Shown here in pieces: positions 16,681 through 25,916 of a DNA stretch of 64,000 nt (position 1 is the first letter of the stretch; each line of letters starts with the position of its first letter). The stretch spans positions 33,948-97,947 of the forward strand of contig JAEYQK010000106.1 of NCBI GenBank assembly GCA_023410055.1. The letters are read 5' to 3'. Source of the DNA: Acidobacteriota bacterium (lineage in GTDB: Bacteria > Acidobacteriota > Terriglobia > Terriglobales > Acidobacteriaceae). A program made the translations under genes and the position numbers. A model generated the notes under the pieces. That model ran no database searches. It worked only from the letters and a program-made list of their open reading frames with translations, and was not told the origin of the DNA.

Positions 16681-17964
16681 GTGGCGTCAAAAAAGAATTC
16701 TGAGTTTCTAATTTCGTGGATGACCGTAAGCTACCGCAGCATCACCCTCTTCGTGGGGGCTGTCGTTGTGGTTGCGCTTGCGGTTGTCTACTATGCTTTT
16801 CCGGACTCGGCGGCGGCTCAGTTTGCGAACAACGCGGTGGCGTCGGTAGCCGCAAAGTTGGGGATATCCACATCTGCGAGCGGACATTCCGATTCCGAGG
16901 GTTCTCAGCAGGCTCATTTCGTTAATATCGACGGTGCCGTAAAGGTCAAAAAGGCTAGTAGCAACACGTGGGTCGCTGCCAACTATAGTGTGCCTCTAGA
17001 AAAAGGGGATGTGATCCAGACCTCGTCCGAAGGAATGGCGAAAGTCGCCTTCGCCGACGGGACGAACTACACGATCAAGCAGGATTCTCTAATCGTCGTC
17101 GAGGAGAACTCGACTAACGAAAAGCAAGAGACGAAGGTTGCGGTTGCGGTAACTACCGGAACAGTTGACCTTACTACTGCCACGTTTTCCGCAGGTTCGA
17201 AATCAGAGGTTCGTGTTGCGGGAGCGAGTGCTTCGCTTGCACCTGAATCCGCCGCCATGGTACGAAACGATCCGCGCGCGGATACACACGAAATTTTGCT
17301 GAAGAAAGGTTCTGGACAGGTTACGCGAGGCGGAGAAACCGTCAGCCTGTCCAACTGGGAGCGTATAAGCTTCAAGGCTGCTGAACCCACACCGCTGAGG
17401 AAAGCGAAGGAAGTCGGCCCGCCGACGCTGATTCAGCCGGCGAACATGTCGCCCGTGTATATCACTTCATCAGCGCGGACCATCGATTTCGCTTGGAGCC
17501 AGGTTCCGTCCAGCCGTGGGTACCGACTACGCGTATCCAAGAACCCCTATTTCTCGTCTACCGTCTTCGACAGGATAGTGCATGGAACAGACGCGAAGAT
17601 CCCAGGCATGAAAGAGGGCGGGTACTACTGGGTAGTCACCAGTCTGGATGAAAAAGGCAAGGAATCGGTCGAGAGCGAGAGGAACCAGTTCTCGGTCGTG
17701 GCAAAGATCGCCGATAACATGACGCTGCCTCTGGAGATTCAGCCGTTCATTCAGCACGGACATATGATCGAGGTGAGGGGAAAGACGGATCCCAACGCGC
17801 GCGTGATGGTCAATGGATTTGACGTGGCGCTTATAAATCCCGATGGGACGTTCAGTTTTTATACCAAGCCGCTTCCTGCGGGTGAAAACGTGATAACAAT
17901 CACGGCGCAGAACAATAGGGGTGCGGTAAAAACGGAACAAAAGCACATCGTCATAGATAAGTAA
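16681..17964 (+). CDS. Membrane-anchored FecR-domain protein
   Basis: This 427-residue protein has one N-terminal membrane segment (SITLFVGAVVVVALAVVYYAF). A FecR domain follows (about residues 80-140, VNIDGAVKVKKASS and GDVIQTSSEGMAKVAFADG). Two beta-sandwich modules follow, ending in an Ig-like domain with NARVMVNGFDVALINPDGTF. The FecR domain is usually periplasmic and binds other cell-surface proteins or signals. Here no sigma factor gene is adjacent, so a signal-transduction role is not implied. The start is a GTG at 16681. The gene precedes mreB by 246 bases. It could be part of the cell-envelope group, but this is inference. Confidence 0.8.
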   Translation: MASKKNSEFLISWMTVSYRSITLFVGAVVVVALAVVYYAFPDSAAAQFANNAVASVAAKLGISTSASGHSDSEGSQQAHFVNIDGAVKVKKASSNTWVAANYSVPLEKGDVIQTSSEGMAKVAFADGTNYTIKQDSLIVVEENSTNEKQETKVAVAVTTGTVDLTTATFSAGSKSEVRVAGASASLAPESAAMVRNDPRADTHEILLKKGSGQVTRGGETVSLSNWERISFKAAEPTPLRKAKEVGPPTLIQPANMSPVYITSSARTIDFAWSQVPSSRGYRLRVSKNPYFSSTVFDRIVHGTDAKIPGMKEGGYYWVVTSLDEKGKESVESERNQFSVVAKIADNMTLPLEIQPFIQHGHMIEVRGKTDPNARVMVNGFDVALINPDGTFSFYTKPLPAGENVITITAQNNRGAVKTEQKHIVIDK

Positions 17965-18157
17965 TCGAAGTGCGCCGGGTGATTTAGTGTTACCTTCGGC
18001 CCATCAGGTACTCGGCGAAATTTCAGGCAAAAGTAAGCTGAAAAACCTTACAGGGCGATGAGCATGGAACTGCTATTTGGAATAAAATCAAAAACAGCAG
18101 CTCCCCAGGGTCCCCATAGAATTTTCAAATATTGGCCGGTCCGTTGTGGGAATTCGG

Positions 18158-18177
18158 CTGCGGCGAATCCGCCGCAG
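18158..18177 (+). promoter_or_regulatory. Leader hairpin upstream of mreB
   Basis: The 7-bp stem CTGCGGC/GCCGCAG (18158-18164, 18171-18177) lies 33 bases before the mreB ATG, in a 246-base gap that should also hold the mreB promoter. No terminator T-run follows. It may shape the leader mRNA. Confidence 0.35.
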
Positions 18178-18210
18178 TGAAATGTCAAGTTCGGAGAGAA
18201 GAGAAGTCTG

Positions 18211-19269
<1,059 letters not shown>

Positions 19270-19271
19270 TC

Positions 19272-19320
19272 AAAGCGAGTCTCCGGGTCAGGGTAGTCTG
19301 GATTGCGGAGGCTCGCTTTT
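19272..19320 (+). terminator. Terminator between mreB and mreC
   Basis: Arms GCGAGTCTCCG (19275-19285) and CGGAGGCTCGC (19306-19316) pair over 11 positions with one G-T pair. The stem is followed by TTTT and preceded by AAA. It would lower transcription into mreC relative to mreB. Confidence 0.8.
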
Positions 19321-19375
19321 CTCCGTCTTAGGAACGTAGATCGCTGGATGGAGCTTCAGGAAGACACTTTCGCCA

Positions 19376-20572
19376 ATGGAAACCATTCTCAGCCGGCACA
19401 AGAACATCGTGATACTCGTGAGCGCATTGCTCCTGCAGTTCTTGTTGCTGGCGGTGCAAATTAAGAGGCCAACGGAACATGGTTCCGTGCGCCTGATTCG
19501 CATCGTCACGATCCGGGCGATAACTCCGTTTGAAAAGGCAATCGTCCACACTCGGACATGGTTCGGGGAAAGCTGGCGAAGCTACATCTATCTGCGTGGC
19601 TTACGTAACGCAAACGAGCAATTGGAGCGGGAGAACGCGCAGTTGCGCATGGAACAGGTGCGAATGGTGCAGGATGCCAGCCAGGCACAGCGTCTTCAGG
19701 CACTGCTCAGGTTCAAGGAACAGTTCATCTCCGAGACTGTTCCGGCCCAAGTGATCGGTACCGCCGGCACGGATCAATCGAGATTGCTCTATATCGATAA
19801 AGGCGGGAGCGACGGTATCAAGATCGATATGGCGGTGATCAGTCCCGCGGGCGTTGTCGGCAAAGTCGTTCGAGTGATGCCAGGGACTGCTCAGGTACTG
19901 GAGATCAACGATCAGACAAGCGGAGTGGGCGCGATTCTGGAGAAGTCGAGGCTTCAAGGAATTCTGAAGGGCACGGCCAACGGCGATGCCATGCTGCATT
20001 ACATTATGTCCGACGAAAAGGTCGAGGTTGGCGAACAGGTGCTGACGAGCGGTGGGGACCGCATTTTCCCCAAGGGACTGCCTATCGGGAGCGTGATTTC
20101 GGTCAATCCCGGCAAAGACCTATTCCTGAATATCCGAGTGAAGCCTGCGGCACAATTGAACCGGGTTGAGGAAGTTCTGGTCATAACGAAGATTGATGAA
20201 CGACAACCCGATCTGCAGCCTGAGGGGCCTCAACGCGCGGCTGACATCCTTGCAGCGAGATTGCCGACGTTCACCGTGAAGGCTCCGGAAGCGACGGCAG
20301 GTGAGGCCGGCGCCCCGAATACGCAGTCGCAGGGACCGCAGACTCCGCAGACGGCAGGGAAACCGCAGGTAACCGCTGGCGGCCAGGCTAAGCCGCAAGG
20401 ATCGGCAAGTAATCAGAATAAGCCCGTGGGCGACACGAATAGCGGAGCACAGGCGGGGGCGAACGGACAACAGCCCAAAAAGAACGCTAATGCGCCGAAC
20501 GGCACGTTGTCGCCTCAGGCAAACAAACCGGTGCCAAAGCCAACGGCAACCACGCAGCACACGCAGCAATAG
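19376..20572 (+). CDS. mreC: Rod-shape-determining protein MreC
   Basis: This 398-residue protein has a short cytoplasmic N-terminus, one membrane segment (NIVILVSALLLQFLLLA) and a coiled-coil (about residues 75-105, LRNANEQLERENAQLRMEQ). The MreC periplasmic beta-domains follow (QVIGTAGTDQSRLLYIDKG, GGDRIFPKGLPIGSV). It links MreB filaments to PBP2 and RodA. The final 110 or so residues are a Pro/Gln/Asn/Ala-rich low-complexity tail not needed for the fold. The mreD gene starts four bases after the stop. Confidence 0.93.
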   Translation: METILSRHKNIVILVSALLLQFLLLAVQIKRPTEHGSVRLIRIVTIRAITPFEKAIVHTRTWFGESWRSYIYLRGLRNANEQLERENAQLRMEQVRMVQDASQAQRLQALLRFKEQFISETVPAQVIGTAGTDQSRLLYIDKGGSDGIKIDMAVISPAGVVGKVVRVMPGTAQVLEINDQTSGVGAILEKSRLQGILKGTANGDAMLHYIMSDEKVEVGEQVLTSGGDRIFPKGLPIGSVISVNPGKDLFLNIRVKPAAQLNRVEEVLVITKIDERQPDLQPEGPQRAADILAARLPTFTVKAPEATAGEAGAPNTQSQGPQTPQTAGKPQVTAGGQAKPQGSASNQNKPVGDTNSGAQAGANGQQPKKNANAPNGTLSPQANKPVPKPTATTQHTQQ

Positions 20573-20576
20573 AACT

Positions 20577-21095
20577 ATGAATATCCTCTACACAAGCCAG
20601 GAGCAGGTTCAGGTTTACCGGTTCAGCCTGCCGATATCGATAGGCGTGCCACTGGCCGCGATATTCTTACAGAGCTTTATCACCCATTACGTCCTTTGGC
20701 TGTCCGTCTTTGATCTGCCGCTGCTGGTGACTATTTTCTTTGCGGTCGCGAGAAGACATCCAGTAAGCGGTCTGATCACGGGGGGCCTGATTGGAACTGT
20801 GCAGGACAGCCTGACCACTCACCTGATCGGACTCTTTGGGATGGCGAAGACAATAATTGGATTCTTCGCGTCGTCCCTTGGCGTAAAGCTGGACGTCGAA
20901 AATCCGGGTTCGCGGATCATCATCTGCTTCGCTTTCTATTTGATGCACCAAGGAATCTACCTGCTGATTGGGCGAGGACTGGCAGGGGAGACGATCAGCC
21001 TCGTCTGGTCACGACTGCTGATTGGTGCCTTCGCTAACGCCCTCATGGCGGTACCTCTATTCGCGATCCTTGATCGCTTCAAGATCCGGACGTAG
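20577..21095 (+). CDS. mreD: Rod-shape-determining protein MreD
   Basis: This 172-residue integral membrane protein has about five hydrophobic segments (ISIGVPLAAIFLQSF, LPLLVTIFFAVA, IIICFAFYLMHQ, LLIGAFANALMAV). The size and position directly after mreC fit MreD, part of the elongasome membrane complex. An upstream in-frame start exists at 20490, but it lies inside mreC. The ATG at 20577 directly follows the mreC stop. The sequence is poorly conserved in general, so the call leans on context. Confidence 0.88.
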   Translation: MNILYTSQEQVQVYRFSLPISIGVPLAAIFLQSFITHYVLWLSVFDLPLLVTIFFAVARRHPVSGLITGGLIGTVQDSLTTHLIGLFGMAKTIIGFFASSLGVKLDVENPGSRIIICFAFYLMHQGIYLLIGRGLAGETISLVWSRLLIGAFANALMAVPLFAILDRFKIRT

Positions 21096-21407
21096 CTTCT
21101 ATTTTCAAGGCACAAAACAGAACGGGGCGCGAATGGCGCCCCGACTTGGGTCTCTGTGGGTTCGTCTCAAAACTGCATCCGAAATGCGCTGGCATCCGGT
21201 CAGGCAGTGTTGCGTACGCCTAAAGCTGAAAAATCGGCGAAAGGCTTCTGACTCTGGATAATAGCCCGAGTTGCGTTTCCCCGTTGGTAAAGATTTGTAA
21301 CAAAATCAGTGCAAAGCAACAAACGTTACTTTCGGGTGTTCAAGGAATTGCCACGTCGTCAAAACAACAGGTCTGAGAATGGGTGCTCTTGACCGGTGGA
21401 GGGCTTT
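21096..21407. other. Intergenic region after mreD, with hairpin
   Basis: No gene is seen in these 312 bases. The 8-bp hairpin CGGGGCGC/GCGCCCCG (21123-21130, 21136-21143) lies shortly after mreD and could be a terminator without a T-run. The rest is AT-richer and should hold the promoter of the secreted repeat protein. Confidence 0.5.
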
Positions 21408-22028
21408 ATGAAGGCACGGATACTATTGACCACCGCAGCTTTAGGCTTGGCCGCAGTACTGGCATTGCCCGCAGGTGCACAATCATGGCATAGAGAGAAG
21501 TGGGGATGGGGAGACGACCGGGACCACGGACGAGGTCATGATCGCGATGATCGTCAGGCATTTCAGGACGGCTATCGCGACGGACAGAAGGATCGAAGTC
21601 ACGGCCACAACTGGCATCCGCGCGGAAACCGCTGGAAAGGCGACGACCGCCGAGCCTATGAAAACGGATATCGGGCCGGTTACGGCAACCGCGACAATGA
21701 TCGCGACAGAAATCGCGATTGGGGCCGTGACCGTAATGCCGATTGGAACCGCGACGGCAATCGAGATCGAAACGACAGCTGGCGCGGTTCGGGGAACAGC
21801 GGCTACGGCCGGAACGGAAGCCAGGCTTATCGAAACGGATACTCACAGGGGCTGCGCTATGGCCAACACGACGTTAATGCGCGGAAAGCTTATAAGCCGA
21901 CCGACAGCAACATGTACGAGAAGGCGACAGATGGCTATTCCAGCGCCTACGGCAGCAAGGACGACTACAAGCGCGAGTTCCGCGACGGATATCGGGAGGG
22001 CTATCAGCGCGGCTATAGCGGCCGATAG
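21408..22028 (+). CDS. Secreted Asp/Arg-rich protein with Gly-Tyr repeats
   Basis: This 206-residue protein has a signal peptide (MKARILLTTAALGLAAVLAL, then PAGAQS). The mature part is extremely rich in Asp, Arg, Asn and Gly. It holds at least four copies of a repeat of the form (A/E)(F/Y)x(D/N)GYxxG (AFQDGYRDG, AYENGYRAG, AYRNGYSQG, EFRDGYREG). I recognise no family. It may be a periplasmic or cell-wall protein with metal, polyanion or self-association properties. The ATG at 21408 has GGAGG at ideal spacing. An upstream GTG at 21396 is less likely. A strong terminator follows. It sits between mreD and mrdA. Confidence 0.8.
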   Translation: MKARILLTTAALGLAAVLALPAGAQSWHREKWGWGDDRDHGRGHDRDDRQAFQDGYRDGQKDRSHGHNWHPRGNRWKGDDRRAYENGYRAGYGNRDNDRDRNRDWGRDRNADWNRDGNRDRNDSWRGSGNSGYGRNGSQAYRNGYSQGLRYGQHDVNARKAYKPTDSNMYEKATDGYSSAYGSKDDYKREFRDGYREGYQRGYSGR

Positions 22029-22045
22029 CTAGAACTGACAGGTGG

Positions 22046-22075
22046 AAAAGGCGGCCCCTAAAGCCGCCTTTTTTT
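22046..22075 (+). terminator. Rho-independent terminator
   Basis: Stem AAAAGGCGGC / GCCGCCTT (22046-22055, 22063-22070) is followed by a run of seven T bases in total. It lies 17 bases after the secreted repeat protein. Confidence 0.92.
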
Positions 22076-22277
22076 GCGAAGTTTCGAACGGACGTGAAGA
22101 TATCGGAGCCCACGGAAGTGTCAGACAATAGATAGTCCTTTTTTCTGAAACTTCGGGCCAAAGCGGTAGTGCATTCCTGATAAACTGTAAGCTCAAGCCC
22201 AGAGACTCTGCACTGAAACTCACGTATTGACGTGAGCGTCTGATCAGGCGTGGAGGTCTTGAGCTGCACGCTTTCTT

Positions 22278-24314
22278 ATGTTGTTCCGTCGAGAAGACAA
22301 GGTATCCCAATTCAAGTTGACGGCTGTCCAGTATGTGATACTGGGCATCTTTCTCGTGCTCGGATATGGTCTGTGGCGACTTCAGGTCGGCGGCCACGAA
22401 GAGTATGCGAAGGCGGCGGAGCAGAATCGAATTCGCCAGATTCCCATCCTTGCGCCCCGCGGCAAACTGATCGACCGTGAGGGACGGATCATCGTCGACA
22501 ATTATCCGTCTTTCTCGGCACTGCTGCTTCGAGATCAGACCAAAGACCTATTAGCGGATGCAGACAGAATTGCGGCCGGATTGCACATGGATCCGGACGA
22601 AGTGAAGACGCGTATCAGCAGATTCGCGCGAGCGCCGCAGTACCAGCCCCTCATTCTCAAAGACGACATCACGCCTGACGAACTGGCGTTCATTGAATCG
22701 CACAAGAACGAATTGCCGGAATTGGACACCATCATGTCTCACCGCCGGCTATACCCGAAGAACGGGTTTATGGCGCACATCATCGGCTACGTCGGCGAGA
22801 TCAACGAGGACATGCTCAACCAGCCGCAGTTCGAGTTCTACAACCCGGGCGACGTAGTAGGCATGGCCGGTGTTGAACGTCAGTACAACGACTGGCTGAT
22901 GGGCAAGAATGGCTCGCGTAATGCGATCGTCACTGCGCGGGGCAAAGAAGTCGGCGTTATGAGCGAGACGCCCGCAGTCCCGGGCAAGCAACTCAAACTG
23001 ACGATCGATTTGGACTTGCAGATTGCGGCCGAAGAGGCGCTTGGGGACAAGAACGGTGCGATCGTTGCCATGGACCCGCACACCGGTGAAGTGCTGGCAA
23101 TGGTGTCGCGCCCGACATTTGATCCGAATGCCTTTGCCGTGCGGATTTCGCGCAAAGAATGGAACGCTCTGATCACGGATCCGGCAAAGCCGTTGCTCAA
23201 CAAGGCCATTCAGGCGCAACTTGCGCCGGGTTCCACCTTTAAGATCATCATGTCCGCAGCCGGAGTGGACGAACACATCGCGCAGACGCTGAATGTGCAT
23301 TGTGGCGGCGGCGCGGTGTTTTATGGACGCCGGTTCGGCTGCTGGATAAAGGGCGGTCATGGGGGCGTAGATCTCACCAAAGCGATCTACCAGTCCTGCG
23401 ACGTCTTCTTCTACACGCTTGCCGACAAGTTGGGCATCGACCGAATCGCGAAGTACGCGACGATGTTCGGACTGGGCCAGAAAACGGGAATTGACCTGCC
23501 CAACGAAGTGTCCGGTGTGATGCCGAGCGAACAGTGGAAGGTCAAGACCTTCAAGCAGAAGTGGTACGCGGGCGAGACGATTTCGGTTGCTATCGGACAG
23601 GGTGCCGTTGCTACCACACCCGTGCAACTGATGCGGGCAATCAGTGCGATTGCTACAGGCGGCAGGATGGTGGTTCCTCGCGTTGTAGACCCCGTTAACA
23701 TGCCATCAGATTTTCTGCAGGTCAGCCATGTGCCGATGGAAGCCAAGCAGATAGAAATCGATCAGGATGGTTGGGTGACGATCACGGATGCGATGTCTCG
23801 AGTCTTGCTGCCCGAAGGCACCGCTCCGAGTGCCCACATCCCCGGAATGGAAATCGCAGGTAAGACGGGTTCGGCTCAGGTGGTTTCACTCGAAAATCGT
23901 GCCAAATTCGCGAATAGGGAAGAATTTGCGCAGAACGGCTGGTTTGTGGGGTTTACGCCAAGACGGAATCCCGACATTGTCCTTGTTTGTCTCTTTCAGG
24001 GAGGCGAACACGGAAGGCTCGCAGCGCGCGTTGCGACTCAAGTCATCAAGGCCTACGTCGAGAAGCGGCGCAAGGTGGAACCGAACTACGCGCGTGAAGT
24101 CCTGCCGCAGAAAGCGCCTACGAAAAGCGACTCCGCGCGACTCGCTCCTGGCAAGGATCGATTTGAAGTCGCAGGTTTCTGGAACGAGCAGGGAGAGCGT
24201 CACGGGGATCACAACGAAGATGCGCTACGCGGTGGTCGTATCCAGCTCGATGTCGCTGTCGCTCACAAACAAAGAACGCTTAGTGCGGCCCCCGGCCTGG
24301 AGGGGCTGAACTGA
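22278..24314 (+). CDS. mrdA: Penicillin-binding protein 2 (elongation transpeptidase)
   Basis: This 678-residue class B penicillin-binding protein cross-links peptidoglycan during rod elongation. It has one N-terminal membrane segment (VQYVILGIFLVLGYGLW) and the pedestal domain (ILAPRGKLIDREGRIIVDNYPSF). The transpeptidase domain has active-site Ser in GSTFKI, SxN as SCD and KTGSAQ. A tail of about 60 residues after the core is basic and then loosely conserved. The RodA gene follows four bases later, as expected for the PBP2-RodA pair. The first ATG of the conserved N-terminus is used. Confidence 0.95.
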   Translation: MLFRREDKVSQFKLTAVQYVILGIFLVLGYGLWRLQVGGHEEYAKAAEQNRIRQIPILAPRGKLIDREGRIIVDNYPSFSALLLRDQTKDLLADADRIAAGLHMDPDEVKTRISRFARAPQYQPLILKDDITPDELAFIESHKNELPELDTIMSHRRLYPKNGFMAHIIGYVGEINEDMLNQPQFEFYNPGDVVGMAGVERQYNDWLMGKNGSRNAIVTARGKEVGVMSETPAVPGKQLKLTIDLDLQIAAEEALGDKNGAIVAMDPHTGEVLAMVSRPTFDPNAFAVRISRKEWNALITDPAKPLLNKAIQAQLAPGSTFKIIMSAAGVDEHIAQTLNVHCGGGAVFYGRRFGCWIKGGHGGVDLTKAIYQSCDVFFYTLADKLGIDRIAKYATMFGLGQKTGIDLPNEVSGVMPSEQWKVKTFKQKWYAGETISVAIGQGAVATTPVQLMRAISAIATGGRMVVPRVVDPVNMPSDFLQVSHVPMEAKQIEIDQDGWVTITDAMSRVLLPEGTAPSAHIPGMEIAGKTGSAQVVSLENRAKFANREEFAQNGWFVGFTPRRNPDIVLVCLFQGGEHGRLAARVATQVIKAYVEKRRKVEPNYAREVLPQKAPTKSDSARLAPGKDRFEVAGFWNEQGERHGDHNEDALRGGRIQLDVAVAHKQRTLSAAPGLEGLN

Positions 24315-24318
24315 CATC

Positions 24319-25419
24319 GTGAAACGATATATCTCATTACGCGACTTCGACTGGCTGCTGCTGATGTACGTGCTGATCATCTGCGCGCTGGGCATCGTGC
24401 AGATTTATAGCGCCACTCACGGAACGAAGTTCACCGGCGCTCACGTCAGACAGGTCTACTGGGTCGGTGGCGGACTCATCGCGATGTTCATCATGAGTCG
24501 TGTCAATTACCAGTTGCTGCTGGACAAAGTTCCATGGATGTATATGGCATCGATCGTTTCGCTCGTTGCGGTCATGGTCATCGGTAAGAAGTATCTGGGC
24601 GCAAAGCGGTGGATTATGATGCCGGGCGGGTGGCATTTCCAGCCGTCGGAATGGGTGAAGCTGATTCTCATTCTCGCGATTGCTAAGTATTTCAGTGAGG
24701 GGCGTAGCGCCGAGGAGGAGGGCCGCGTTTCCGACATGGCGAAGGCCGGACTGCTGATCGGGGTTCCCATGTTGATGGTGCTCAAGCAGCCGGATCTCGG
24801 CACCTCGCTGACATACGTTCCGATCGCGATCATGGGCCTGTTCCTGGGCGGCTTAAAGTTGAAGCACGCCATCGTGCTGGTTCTGCTCGGAGCATTGATG
24901 GCTCCACTGGCGTGGCATTACGGGCTGAAGCCTTATCAGAAACAGAGATTGCTGACCTTCATCGAACCCGAGGCGGACTCGCAGAAAGCCGGTTACCAAG
25001 TGATACAGTCACTGATTGCCGTCGGTTCAGGCGGCATTTGGGGTAAAGGTTCCGCTCAAGGATCTCAGACGCAAGGGGCGTTTCTGCCGGTTCCACACAC
25101 GGATTTCATATTCGCTGCCTGGTGCGAGGAGCACGGGCTGGTCGGCGCAGTAGTCGTTTTGCTGCTATACTTTATGGTGCTGATGCGTTTGATCGCAAAC
25201 GCGCAGACGGCGCCAGATCGCGCCGGCACGTTCATTGTGATGGGTGTAGTTGCGGTACTAACGTTTCACATCCTGATCAATGTCGGCATGGTGGTTGGAT
25301 TCGCGCCTGTAACGGGCATCCCGCTGCCGTTGATGAGCTATGGCGGGTCGTCGGTACTGTTTACGTTCTTGGCACTGGGTATCGTAATGAATGTACGCAT
25401 GCGCCGGTTCGTGAATTAG
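24319..25419 (+). CDS. rodA: Peptidoglycan polymerase RodA (SEDS family)
   Basis: This 366-residue multi-pass membrane protein of the SEDS family polymerises lipid II glycan strands together with PBP2. It has about ten hydrophobic segments and the conserved GAKRWI, QPSEWVKL, KQPDLGTSL and GIPLPLMSYGGSS blocks. The start is a GTG at 24319, four bases after mrdA. The pair, with mreBCD upstream, forms the elongasome set. Confidence 0.96.
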   Translation: MKRYISLRDFDWLLLMYVLIICALGIVQIYSATHGTKFTGAHVRQVYWVGGGLIAMFIMSRVNYQLLLDKVPWMYMASIVSLVAVMVIGKKYLGAKRWIMMPGGWHFQPSEWVKLILILAIAKYFSEGRSAEEEGRVSDMAKAGLLIGVPMLMVLKQPDLGTSLTYVPIAIMGLFLGGLKLKHAIVLVLLGALMAPLAWHYGLKPYQKQRLLTFIEPEADSQKAGYQVIQSLIAVGSGGIWGKGSAQGSQTQGAFLPVPHTDFIFAAWCEEHGLVGAVVVLLLYFMVLMRLIANAQTAPDRAGTFIVMGVVAVLTFHILINVGMVVGFAPVTGIPLPLMSYGGSSVLFTFLALGIVMNVRMRRFVN

Positions 25420-25916
25420 AGTTATCGCCGTCGTAAGATTTCGCCGCTGAAGAGCGGCGACCGGAACAAGATTCAGTCTCAATGCCTGACGGGCATGCGG
25501 GACGTAGTTGCAGACCATAGTGGAAGCGCCGCCGAGCGGCGGCAAGGAAAGTTGAAATTACGATCGCCCTCGCGAAAAGGGGGCAATTGCCGGCCAGATG
25601 TGAGGGACCGGACAGGATTCGAAGCGAACGGCGCTGCGGTGCGGTAACGACCCCCTGGATCCAAGGATCAAGGAGCGAGGTCACACATCAGCAGACGCAC
25701 CCGATAGGTGCAGAAATTCAAAAGATTCAACAACGGATTTCTCGAACTGCAAACTCTCGTGGACACGGCAGATCGCCTGCGCCACCGGGTGAAGACGGAA
25801 GTGTGTCTTCGCCAGGCGCGCCTCGGGCGGGACTTCGTGGTTTGATCTCGATTCCGTAAGTACCCCTCGCATGCAGCCGGTGAACCGCTCCGAACAGAGC
25901 GGGAACCGGAGAACGC
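25420..25916 (+). promoter_or_regulatory. Long gap before the RNase E/G gene, likely structured leader
   Basis: Nearly 500 bases lie between rodA and the RNase gene and hold no convincing gene. The small frames here lack conserved features. The stretch contains several hairpins: CGCCGCT/AGCGGCG (25442-25448, 25453-25459), possibly ending rodA transcription; a GCCGCC/GGCGGC stem near 25530; and paired segments near 25775-25825. I checked it by eye for tRNA, tmRNA, RNase P RNA and cobalamin-riboswitch hallmarks and found none. A long mRNA leader for the RNase gene is the simplest reading, since E. coli rne has a long autoregulatory leader. Confidence 0.4.
25877..25909 (+). promoter_or_regulatory. 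Hairpin overlapping the ribosome binding site of the RNase E/G gene
   Basis: CCGG (25877-25880) pairs with CCGG (25906-25909) and CCGCTC (25885-25890) pairs with GAGCGG (25897-25902). The Shine-Dalgarno-like GGAGA (25908-25912) partly lies in the outer stem, seven bases before the ATG at 25917. The structure could hide the ribosome binding site. Confidence 0.5.

Noticed and set aside
25420..25916. tRNA, tmRNA, RNase P RNA or cobalamin riboswitch in the long gap
   Set aside because: The conserved sequence marks of these RNAs are not visible in this stretch on either strand.
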